A stretch of DNA of 14,504 nt, from positions 1 through 14,504 of the forward strand of contig CAIPFQ010000057.1 of assembly GCA_903864395.1 (NCBI GenBank), in the 5' to 3' direction. The translations under genes were made by a program, and so were the position numbers. The notes beneath the pieces are model-generated. The model made no database searches. It worked only from the letters and a program-made list of their open reading frames with translations, and had not been told where the DNA came from. Positions 8,021 to 14,504 of this stretch are shown here, piece by piece. Each line of letters begins with the position of its first letter. Within the stretch, counting starts at the first letter, position 1. The stretch comes from an uncultured Chlamydiae bacterium. Lineage in GTDB: Bacteria; Chlamydiota; Chlamydiia; Chlamydiales; SM23-39.

Positions 8021-9373
8021 ATGTCTAATTGTTTCGGTTTATTTAAGAACCCTCAGCCGCATCATGCTGAATTCAAAGCGGCTATTGAAAAGGCACGAAT
8101 TGATGCATTGCAAAATATTAGAACAATTAGAATAAATAGTTATTGGAATGGTTTATCAAGAGAAGTGAATCTAGTAGCTCTGGATATCAGAAAATTAGGG
8201 AAAGATCGCTCAGTGGCTGATGTCGTGCGAAGGATCGAGGCATGTGCTCAAAAAATTAATATTTCTAACTATAATAGGAAGGATATCTTCTTTCTCCAAG
8301 AATGCGCGATAGCCTTGACCTCTGGAGATGGGCTGAAGGCTTTACAAAACTATGGACGAGCTTGTCTGAAGCTAGATAACAACTCGATGACCATTGATTA
8401 CACAAAATTTGTGAAAAAAATGTCAATGGCTATGAAAACAACGAACGTGTATAACAGAAATACATTTTGGGGCAAAATCTGGTGGGCAATTATGCACCCC
8501 TGTCTGGTGTGGAACGAGTGGGTGGCTGCCCACAGACCTTTGGAATATAATGGAAGTCTTGATAATCCCTCTTTTTTAGCCCATACGTATCAGATCGGAG
8601 ACAAGAAAGCGCGACTTTATTATGGGTCTGGCCCTACAGGCAGTGCTACGTATGAAAAGCTCTTGCTCCCAGCCTATAAAGATAAGCAGATGGAAATACG
8701 AACCAATCGTCAGAATACAAGTGAAAAACATGATTGGCAAAGAATCGAAAAACTCCACGTTATCGCGGGTAAACACGATGATGTATTAAAAGTCTTCACG
8801 ATTCCGTTCGATCGGCCAGAGCTTGAAAATATTTCTTTTTTAAATGTGTCTGGTTTTTTTAGTGAATATAAACATAAAGAAGGAATAGTAGTTTATAATG
8901 TAGGTGAAGAAGAAAAAACTAAATACATGAAAGAATTTAATGATTGTTTAGATAAAGCACAAACATTTCTGACTACCTATATTGAAAACACTGAGCTTTG
9001 GAAAGCAACCTTCAAAGAAGCTGGTGGGAAGAAGCGATTGGCTAAGGTCATGCTTTTGGTGATAGGTCAATTTTTGACAAGAGAGTTCATTAAGGCCAAT
9101 CTTTGCGACACAGGGAAACAATGTGTGATTGCCGATGCTTGCAAACAACATGTGGATCGCGGTGTTGTTACGACAAACGCCATGCGCTTGATTAACTGGG
9201 AGAGCGAGGGAGACCCAGTTCCTGTAGTACTCACCAGAAACTTAGCAGAAGAAATCGCCGGGTCTGTCTTCGGCAGGGCTTATATCGTCGATGACCGAGT
9301 GATCGAGTATTCTCGTTACAGGGTCTTGGAAGATTTTATGCTCCTTCTAGCTTCAAAAAAAACAACTTCTTAG
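8021..9373 (+). CDS. Unrecognised 450-residue protein with a CX5R phosphatase-like motif
   Basis: I do not recognise a named family. The start is the ATG at 8021, nine bases after AAGG; an in-frame TTG at 8012 directly abuts that site and is rejected. There is no signal peptide and no convincing membrane helix, although residues 148-168 are rich in tryptophan (W150, W154, W155, W164, W167). The middle (about 185-300) looks mixed alpha/beta, and 300-360 is helical. The striking part is a hydrophobic strand CVIADA (368-373) running into C374-K-Q-H-V-D-R380-G and then a helix. This is the strand/P-loop/helix layout of cysteine phosphatases, and CK...DR resembles SopB/IpgD-type and inositol-polyphosphate 4-phosphatase loops. 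A secreted lipid-phosphatase effector is therefore possible, but this rests on one motif. Base composition is patchy: 8101-8160 and 8821-8940 are only about 22-25% G+C, while neighbouring stretches are near 50%. The gene has its own strong promoter. Confidence 0.8.
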   Translation: MSNCFGLFKNPQPHHAEFKAAIEKARIDALQNIRTIRINSYWNGLSREVNLVALDIRKLGKDRSVADVVRRIEACAQKINISNYNRKDIFFLQECAIALTSGDGLKALQNYGRACLKLDNNSMTIDYTKFVKKMSMAMKTTNVYNRNTFWGKIWWAIMHPCLVWNEWVAAHRPLEYNGSLDNPSFLAHTYQIGDKKARLYYGSGPTGSATYEKLLLPAYKDKQMEIRTNRQNTSEKHDWQRIEKLHVIAGKHDDVLKVFTIPFDRPELENISFLNVSGFFSEYKHKEGIVVYNVGEEEKTKYMKEFNDCLDKAQTFLTTYIENTELWKATFKEAGGKKRLAKVMLLVIGQFLTREFIKANLCDTGKQCVIADACKQHVDRGVVTTNAMRLINWESEGDPVPVVLTRNLAEEIAGSVFGRAYIVDDRVIEYSRYRVLEDFMLLLASKKTTS

Positions 9374-9467
9374 AATCTATCTCGTTTTAGGCGAGTCTCT
9401 TCGGTTTCTGTATTCTAGGCTTTGCGCATTATTGCAAAATATGCATTTTCCGAAAATTCAAGAACGT

Positions 9468-9490
9468 GTATCATTTGCGTATGATGATAC
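9468..9490. repeat. Inverted repeat across the start of the broken ATPase gene
   Basis: gtatcat (9468-9474) and atgatac (9484-9490) are perfect 7-bp arms, extendable to nine with one mismatch, flanking the ATG at 9481. A competing 6-bp hairpin, gcgtat (9477-9482) with atacgc (9487-9492), shares the right arm. Either structure would hide the start codon, or the pair could be an operator. The function is unknown, and the gene behind it is broken. Confidence 0.35.
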
Positions 9491-10885
9491 GCTTCGTTGG
9501 ACGCGAAAAAGAAAAGGCCTCCTTTGAGACTCTAACTTCTCTTAAAAGACCCTCTTTTAATTGTCATTCGGGGGCGCCGGCGCATTGGCAAGAGTCGATT
9601 CGTTGAGGAATGCGCCAGGGAGCGCGTTTTTGTCCCTTTTTCTGGCTTAGCTCCGCAGAAGGCGATGAATGCCCAAGATCAACGCAATGCCTTCGCCTAT
9701 CAACTGTCTCGGCACTTTACCACTCCTTTGATGGTCTTTCTCGATTGGTCGGATGCTTTTCATGCCCTAGAGAGCTGTCTTTCTAAGAAACCCACGGTCA
9801 TTTTATTGGATGAAATTTCTTAGATGGGGGAAGAAGACCCTACATTCATAGGGAAGCTTAAAATTTGGTGGGATCGCATTGCAACGCGAAATCTTCCTTG
9901 GATTTTGGTTCTCTGCGGCTCTGTCTCTATTTGGATCGAAGAAAATATCATTCGAAGCACAGCTCTATTTGGGCGCATTTCTCTACAAATTGATATGCAT
10001 CCTCTCCAATTGCCAGAATGCGGTCTCTTTTTGAAAGAAGTGGGGTTTAAAGGTTCTGCTTACGAGATGTACAAATTACTATCCGTCATGGGCGGCATCC
10101 CTTGGTATTTACAACACGTTAGCCCTCAGCAAATGGCGGAAGAAAATATTCAACGGATGTGTTTTACATCAGGCGGTCTGCTTTCGAATGAATTTACGAA
10201 AATTTTTCACGATTTGTTTAATACCCGAGGCACTTTGCATCAGAAAATCATCCGCGCCCTCGCAGAGGGGATGAAAACGGTGAAAGAAATCCGAGAATTT
10301 TCTCATTTATCGGACAGCGGCATCGTGAGCGTCGGTATACAAGATCTCATTATCTCTGGATTTGTTACAAAACATACGCAATGGTCGTTTAAATCAAAAA
10401 AACAAGCTAAACAGGCGTTGTATCGACTGAGCGATTGTTTTTTGCGATTCTATGTCAAGTACATAGAGCCTGGATTGAAACCTAGCGAGGGAAGCTATGG
10501 ATTTCAAGTTGAAAGTTTGCTTTTGCAAAACCGTTCTCTTTTGTGCAAAGCCATAGGGATTCGAAACGAGGATATCGTCGCTGATAATCCTTATCTTCAG
10601 AGAGCGACAAGCACTCGAAAAGGCTGTCAGATCGATTATCTGGTGCAAACTGTGACGAACAATCTCTTCGTTTGCGAATTTAAATTCCATGCTCGCGAAT
10701 TGGAATGTGAGATCATCGAGACGATGGGAAAAAAAATCGGCTCTCTCTCGATTCCCAAAGGATTGGCTCCCGTGCCCGTGTTATTTCACATTGGCGGTGT
10801 TAGCGCGTCTTTAGAAGAGCGCCGTTATTTTTATCGCATCGTGGATATAAGCCGTTTTCTCAAGGACTCTAATCGGTTGATTTAG
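9481..10885 (+). pseudogene. Broken DUF234-type AAA ATPase gene (frameshift and nonsense)
   Basis: The remnant encodes about 467 codons of the same ATPase family as the gene at 244. Reading begins MMIRFVGREKE at 9481, then leaves frame at a T4 tract (9555-9558), where one extra base explains the shift; unshifted, it stops at 9604. In the corrected frame (from 9557) it continues LIVIRGRRRIGKSRF, an intact Walker A, and then TVILLDEIS, an intact Walker B. It meets a TAG at 9821-9823, exactly where relatives have the tryptophan of a DE..W motif, so TGG to TAG is a simple explanation. From the ATG at 9824 the remaining 353 codons are open, with a sensor-1-like LVLCGS and the C-terminal QIDYLV...CEFKF (D...ExK) preserved. 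Two lesions in an otherwise conserved sequence suggest recent loss. The 9824 piece has no good ribosome site and lacks both nucleotide-binding motifs, so it is unlikely to work alone. Its stop overlaps the dnaA stop. Confidence 0.85.
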
Positions 10886-12141
10886 GAAAGAATTTTCGAA
10901 AGATCTGTAAATTCTGGATTTTTGTCTTGCACCCCTTTTTCAATTTGACGGACACTCGCCATCACCGTAGAGTGGTCTCTGCCAAAAAACTCTCCGATCT
11001 TTTGGTAAGAAAGTTTGAGCTGTTCGCGGCATAGGTACATGGAGACTTGTCTCGGAAACGCAGTTTCCCTGGTTTGCGATTTTCCTAAAATATCGGAAGA
11101 GCGAATTCCATAGTGCGCAGAGACCTCTTTGACAATTTTTTCTGGCGTTTGTACGGCAGCCGTTTCCTTTTTTAAAAGATCTTGTAAAAGAATTTCGGCC
11201 CCTTCTGGATGAACTTTTTCTGAAGTTTTTGAGCGTAAAGCCAGCGTTTGCAGAGCGAGGAGAGGATTTTTGGGGAATTTTTTTAAGAGAAAACCAATCA
11301 AGCTCGGCTCAATAGGCAGCTTCCACAGTTCGGCTTTTTGCGCGAGGATTGGCGTCCAGTCTCCTCCCTTTAGAGGGATCACAATGCCCCATTCAAATCG
11401 GCTCACAAGGCGCGGCTCCACGTCTTGCAAAAGCCTTGGAAGACACTGAGAGCTGAGTACAATCGGACACCCCCGCGTGTGCAATTCATTGAATGTATGA
11501 AAAAGCTCTTCTTGCGTGGATAGCTTTTTGGAAAAATCATGCACATCATCAATCAACAGCGCACCTGCGGAACGATAGAGAGTTCGAAGTTTTCTTAGCG
11601 TTCCTTTTCGAATGGCTTGAATCACATGTTCGGTAAAGTTCACTGCGTGAATGTAGAAAGGACAAAATCCCCCTTCGCGCAAAAGAAAGGCGGCGCTTGT
11701 CAATAGGTGTGTTTTTCCTACGCCTGAAGAGCCATGAAAAAAAATAGGATTAAAATTCTTCTTCAAAATGTTTTTCACAAGGTCTATCGCCACTGGATGG
11801 GTCGTATCAGTGGGAAGAAAGTTTGCGAGGGTCATTTCTGGATCGAGAGCTTCTGAAGAGATCCCCGATTCTTGCTCCAAAAAAATGTTTTTTGGCTGAG
11901 GGAGGAGAGAAAGAGGGGTGGAAATATGGACGCGAATCGGGCGTCCATTATTGTTGATAAGTTTTTTTAGCTCTGGTCTTACATGCTCTTCAAACCAACT
12001 GACTTGAAAAGAATTGTCGGCCTCTAAATAAATATTCGCAGCGTCGAAGCGAAGGATTTTGAGAGGGAGAACCCAACGCTCTATCGTACTCTCTCCGAGA
12101 GACTTTTTGAGCTGCGAGAGAAATTGATCCCAAATCAACAT
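10882..12141 (-). CDS. dnaA: DnaA-like replication initiator, divergent
   Basis: This is a 419-residue DnaA homologue (E. coli 467). Domain I (1-75, IWDQFLSQLKKSL) is followed by a very short linker, the AAA+ domain (about 103-325) and DNA-binding domain IV (about 332-419). Seen: Walker A GSSGVGKT (137-144), Walker B LLIDD (195-199), arginine-finger box EPRLVSRF (242-249), and the DnaA signature GRDHSTVMASVRQIE (387-401). Two ATP-sensing residues differ. The E. coli sensor-1 Asp269 aligns with Q232 in LSSQ, and the sensor-2 RELEGAL box (Arg334) is replaced around NPLLALQTL (292-300). It probably binds DnaA-box-like DNA but may handle ATP differently from a standard DnaA. Chlamydiae carry two dnaA genes, and this one matches the copy beside yidC. 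The ATG overlaps the end of yidC by seven bases. AAGGAG lies 15 bases upstream, too far for normal initiation, so coupled translation is likely. An in-frame stop just upstream excludes an earlier start. Confidence 0.9.
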   Translation of the reverse strand: MLIWDQFLSQLKKSLGESTIERWVLPLKILRFDAANIYLEADNSFQVSWFEEHVRPELKKLINNNGRPIRVHISTPLSLLPQPKNIFLEQESGISSEALDPEMTLANFLPTDTTHPVAIDLVKNILKKNFNPIFFHGSSGVGKTHLLTSAAFLLREGGFCPFYIHAVNFTEHVIQAIRKGTLRKLRTLYRSAGALLIDDVHDFSKKLSTQEELFHTFNELHTRGCPIVLSSQCLPRLLQDVEPRLVSRFEWGIVIPLKGGDWTPILAQKAELWKLPIEPSLIGFLLKKFPKNPLLALQTLALRSKTSEKVHPEGAEILLQDLLKKETAAVQTPEKIVKEVSAHYGIRSSDILGKSQTRETAFPRQVSMYLCREQLKLSYQKIGEFFGRDHSTVMASVRQIEKGVQDKNPEFTDLSKILS

Positions 12142-13997
12142 TTTTTTGGCGCTTTACTCCTTGTGATCCACCATTGTTGCCCAATCCCAAGAAGCGTTGA
12201 GAACATGAAGTAAATATTGAGCCCCGAGGGAAAATTATAAAAGAGGACGATGAAAATAACGGACATCATATTTCCCATCATCTTTTGCTGCTTTTGCGAT
12301 TCAGTCAACTGGCTAGCATCTTTCGGCACCGTAGAGGTCAAACGCTGCTGAATGAACATTGTCGCCCCCATAAGAATCGGCAGCAAATGGAACTCGTTGC
12401 CGATAAACCACAACGGCTGTCCCCAAGAAAATAAAACGTCGGGCGCCGCTAAATCGTCAATCCATCCATGGATGAAGGGCGCGCCCCTGAGAGGAAAGCT
12501 TGATTTGAGCAAGTAAAACATTCCCATCAAAAAGGGCATTTGCAGCAGCATGGGAATACAGCCTGTGAAGGGGTTTACTTTTGATTCCTTATACAGGTTC
12601 ATCACCTCCATCTGCGCTTTTTTCGGATCTTTTTTATGCCTCTCTTGCAAAATTTTTACCTTAGGAGCGACCTCTTGCATTTTTGCAGAGGTGCGAATCG
12701 ACCAGGCGTTGAGTGGATACATCATGGCTCTAAGGGCAATGGTCAGTAAGATAATAGAGGCGGCCCACGATTTTGTCATCGCGTAGAAAAGCTGCATTAA
12801 AAAGAATAAAAAATTTGCAAAGGGCCTTGAGATAAAAGAAAACCATCCCTGAATGCTTTGTGCTGAAGCGTAATCGGGGTTATAGTGTTTTTCTGGCTCT
12901 GCGTAAAGAGTGTCTAAATCTTTTAACAGAGCATCGTCAAAAGGGCCTGCGAAAATCCGATACGAAGTGTTTGCCTCTGGACTCAAGGGCAAGTAGGTCG
13001 CATAGCCTGGATAATTTTGGGCTGGATAGAGATTGTATGCGCTATCGATAAGCGTTAGGCGAGAGGGGATTTGATCTCCATCAAAAGCTTCTGCTTTATA
13101 GCCGCCTGCAACCCCCAAGAGAGGATCGAGAATCAGACCGAGAAATCCATTGCAGTTGCTGATCCAGTTAGGGGGCGCCATGCCAAAAATAGCTGTCTTT
13201 TTAGGAAGATCAATCGTTTCGACCTCGCCGAGACCGTCTCGGATCACTTGATAGCGCAGAAGGGGGCTATAGCCACCTCCGACAAGCTCGACATCAGGCA
13301 CTCCTGAGGTCAGCCACAGCCCTTGTGTATTTCCAGACACTTGAAGATCCATTTGAAAACAGTAAGGGCCGCTCTGCGTCTCTGGGAAGGAAAATGTTTT
13401 TGTTATATGCCGATCTCCAGCAAAACCCTCGAATTGGATAAGGTTTTTTTCGAAACGGGTTACGCGATACACTGCATTCGCGATTTTTGGATCATCCCCT
13501 ACGAGATTTAACGCATAACACTCCGCAGGAAAGGGTTTTTTCTGCGCGCCATTGGAAAGGATCATGGCTCTGCGCAAAAGGGGGTAATAGCCGCCGAGGG
13601 CGCCGTTTGTCTGCACTTCTTGGCTAAGTGCAGTGTGAAAGGGTTGAAGAGGAAATTTTGCGTTTTGCGGCGATTGAGCGAGGATTTCTCGATCGATGTC
13701 AATCTCTCGCACAAGACTTTTTTGATCAAAAGGGTTTTTGAAGGGGAGGTTGATTTCTGCAAGAGCTGCGCCTTTTGTTGAAAAAACAAGCTGCTGATAG
13801 CCATTTTCCAGCACATAAAATTCTTCTTTGACAGAATCCATTGCGGTGAGCGGGGTTGAGACTGTATTCGATTTAGCCTCAAGAGGTTGCTGAATTTTGT
13901 TCGTCGGGGAGATTGGGGTTGGCGGATTAAACCAGGTGTGTACGCAAAAAAAAGCGACGCTTGTGCAGAAAAGAAAGAGGAGAGAGCGTTTGTCCAT
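12135..13997 (-). CDS. yidC: YidC/Oxa1 membrane protein insertase
   Basis: YidC places proteins in the inner membrane, alone or with SecYEG. The 620-residue product has an N-terminal membrane anchor (about 5-22), a large periplasmic beta domain (about 50-365), and the conserved C-terminal five-helix core from about 375. The core shows LRAMMYP with R423, equivalent to the essential groove arginine of E. coli YidC (R366), a cytoplasmic helical hairpin with KVNPFTGCIPMLLQMPF (471-487), and NFPSGLNIYF near the end. The length lies between E. coli YidC (548) and, as I recall, the longer C. trachomatis protein. The start is supported by AGGA six bases before the ATG. It leads a yidC-dnaA operon whose genes overlap by seven bases; the adjacency is shared with Chlamydia. 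In Chlamydia I recall lgt upstream of yidC, whereas here an unrelated divergent gene begins at 14179. Confidence 0.95.
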   Translation of the reverse strand: MDKRSLLFLFCTSVAFFCVHTWFNPPTPISPTNKIQQPLEAKSNTVSTPLTAMDSVKEEFYVLENGYQQLVFSTKGAALAEINLPFKNPFDQKSLVREIDIDREILAQSPQNAKFPLQPFHTALSQEVQTNGALGGYYPLLRRAMILSNGAQKKPFPAECYALNLVGDDPKIANAVYRVTRFEKNLIQFEGFAGDRHITKTFSFPETQSGPYCFQMDLQVSGNTQGLWLTSGVPDVELVGGGYSPLLRYQVIRDGLGEVETIDLPKKTAIFGMAPPNWISNCNGFLGLILDPLLGVAGGYKAEAFDGDQIPSRLTLIDSAYNLYPAQNYPGYATYLPLSPEANTSYRIFAGPFDDALLKDLDTLYAEPEKHYNPDYASAQSIQGWFSFISRPFANFLFFLMQLFYAMTKSWAASIILLTIALRAMMYPLNAWSIRTSAKMQEVAPKVKILQERHKKDPKKAQMEVMNLYKESKVNPFTGCIPMLLQMPFLMGMFYLLKSSFPLRGAPFIHGWIDDLAAPDVLFSWGQPLWFIGNEFHLLPILMGATMFIQQRLTSTVPKDASQLTESQKQQKMMGNMMSVIFIVLFYNFPSGLNIYFMFSTLLGIGQQWWITRSKAPKKC

Positions 13998-14071
13998 GGA
14001 GATTCCTAAATCTAGTTAAACTTCCCATCGATCGTAGCAGGGATGGAGTTTCTTCGCTAGTTTTTCTGAGA

Positions 14072-14101
14072 TTTTTAATCTTTTGCTTCCCAGTGCGTCA
14101 A
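14072..14101 (-). promoter_or_regulatory. Candidate promoter for yidC-dnaA
   Basis: Read on the minus strand, TTGACG (14101-14096, 5/6) and TAAAAA (14077-14072, 4/6) are 18 bases apart and point at yidC. Transcription would begin near 14065 and give a leader of about 67 bases ending in the AGGA ribosome site. The -10 match is modest and sits in an A/T-rich stretch, so chance is a real alternative. Confidence 0.35.
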
Positions 14102-14146
14102 ATCCTGAGAAATTTTACAAATATCCTTGAATATATATAGGATTTG
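14099..14146. repeat. Inverted repeat in the yidC / right-edge gene divergent region
   Basis: caaatcct (14099-14106) and aggatttg (14139-14146) are perfect 8-bp arms 32 bases apart. Between them, atcct (14123-14127) can also pair with the right arm, and tcctga-like words recur at about 14103, 14125 and 14158. The left arm touches the candidate yidC -35 element. It may be a regulatory site shared by the two divergent genes, but the length is modest and chance cannot be excluded. Confidence 0.3.
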
Positions 14147-14178
14147 TGGGAAAATTGTCCTGAAAATGTGGGGTTATT

Positions 14179-14504
14179 GTGCTGAATTCGCTTTCTTCCT
14201 TTATTTCTAATATTTATGTTGAGACAGTTAAAAACCTAAGTGAGAAACCAATAAAAGTTTGCGGAACATCTTTCTCTTTACCTGAAAAAAACTGTTCTGA
14301 AAATTTCTTTAGCGCTCGTAAACTTCTTGGAAGTCCAGAAAATCTAAAGGAGCCTAGCGAGACTTTTAAAGAAGCTAAGGGAGCAACGGATAAAATAGCT
14401 CAACGTCTGATCGAGCAGGCTTCTAAATTTGCCATGCTGCAAATCATGTACTCGGTAAGCGGTATTGACATTGAAGATTCTGTGACTGAAATAATAAAAG
14501 TTAT
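14179..14504 (+). CDS. N-terminal part of an unrecognised protein, cut by the window edge
   Basis: An open frame of 108 codons runs off the right edge. The frame is closed upstream by a TGA at 14161, and the only ordinary start before residue 85 is the GTG at 14179, preceded by GGGG five bases upstream. The product begins (M)LNSLSSFISNIYVETVKNL. It is rich in Ser, Lys and Glu, has no signal peptide or membrane helix, and seems mostly helical from residue 45 onward. A Ser-rich, weakly amphipathic beginning fits a type III secretion signal but does not prove one. Codon use and composition (about 37% G+C in 14281-14340) look like coding sequence rather than spacer. It diverges from yidC across 181 bases. 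I do not recognise the family. Confidence 0.6.
   Translation, partial: MLNSLSSFISNIYVETVKNLSEKPIKVCGTSFSLPEKNCSENFFSARKLLGSPENLKEPSETFKEAKGATDKIAQRLIEQASKFAMLQIMYSVSGIDIEDSVTEIIKV

Noticed and set aside
9381..9395. Possible terminator after the 450-residue gene
   Set aside because: Only a 4-bp stem (ctcg with cgag) and no T-run.
244..10885. The two ATPase genes as ends of one composite mobile element
   Set aside because: They are distant relatives in the same orientation, share only short identical words from the Walker A region, and no terminal inverted repeats, target duplications or transposase were seen.
13998..14178. Replication origin beside yidC-dnaA
   Set aside because: No DnaA-box sequences close to TTATCCACA were seen in this gap; its A/T-rich stretch is short and consistent with ordinary promoters.

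Overview
The window looks like chromosomal DNA from a Gram-negative (diderm) bacterium, most likely a member of the Chlamydiae outside the Chlamydiaceae (an amoeba- or arthropod-associated 'environmental' lineage). The reasons are: a yidC-dnaA pair with overlapping ends and a divergent DnaA, as I recall next to each other in Chlamydia trachomatis (CT251/CT250); a two-gene TamA/TamB outer-membrane set; two DUF234-type AAA ATPases, a family I remember in amoeba-associated chlamydiae; and orphan proteins with the look of secreted effectors. The phylum assignment is inference; no rRNA or other decisive marker is present.

Layout from left to right. Bases 1-243 carry two hairpins, the second a good rho-independent terminator, and a short motif present three times. 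An intact DUF234-type AAA ATPase (244-1698, +) follows. It converges with a minus-strand operon of tamA (4809-6581) and tamB (1708-4809) that overlap by one base. Divergent from tamA is hemL (6637-7947, +), for 5-aminolevulinate synthesis. A near-consensus sigma-70 promoter directly after hemL drives an unrecognised 450-residue protein (8021-9373, +), whose C-terminal part holds a CX5R motif of the kind seen in phosphoinositide or dual-specificity phosphatases. Next is a second DUF234-type ATPase (9481-10885, +) broken by one frameshift and one nonsense codon. Its stop overlaps the stop of the convergent dnaA-like gene (10882-12141, -), which overlaps yidC (12135-13997, -). The right edge carries the first 108 codons of an unrecognised gene (14179 to the edge, +).

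Housekeeping envelope and replication functions (tamAB, yidC, dnaA, hemL) therefore alternate with accessory genes (two ATPases, a possible effector, an edge orphan). TamA, TamB and YidC all act in building the envelope: YidC inserts inner-membrane proteins, and TamA/TamB link the inner and outer membranes. The accessory genes sit in the gaps between the conserved blocks, and one is decaying. The most interesting points are the CX5R protein, the fresh pseudogene, and the DnaA that keeps its Walker motifs and arginine finger but has lost the sensor-1 aspartate and sensor-2 arginine.
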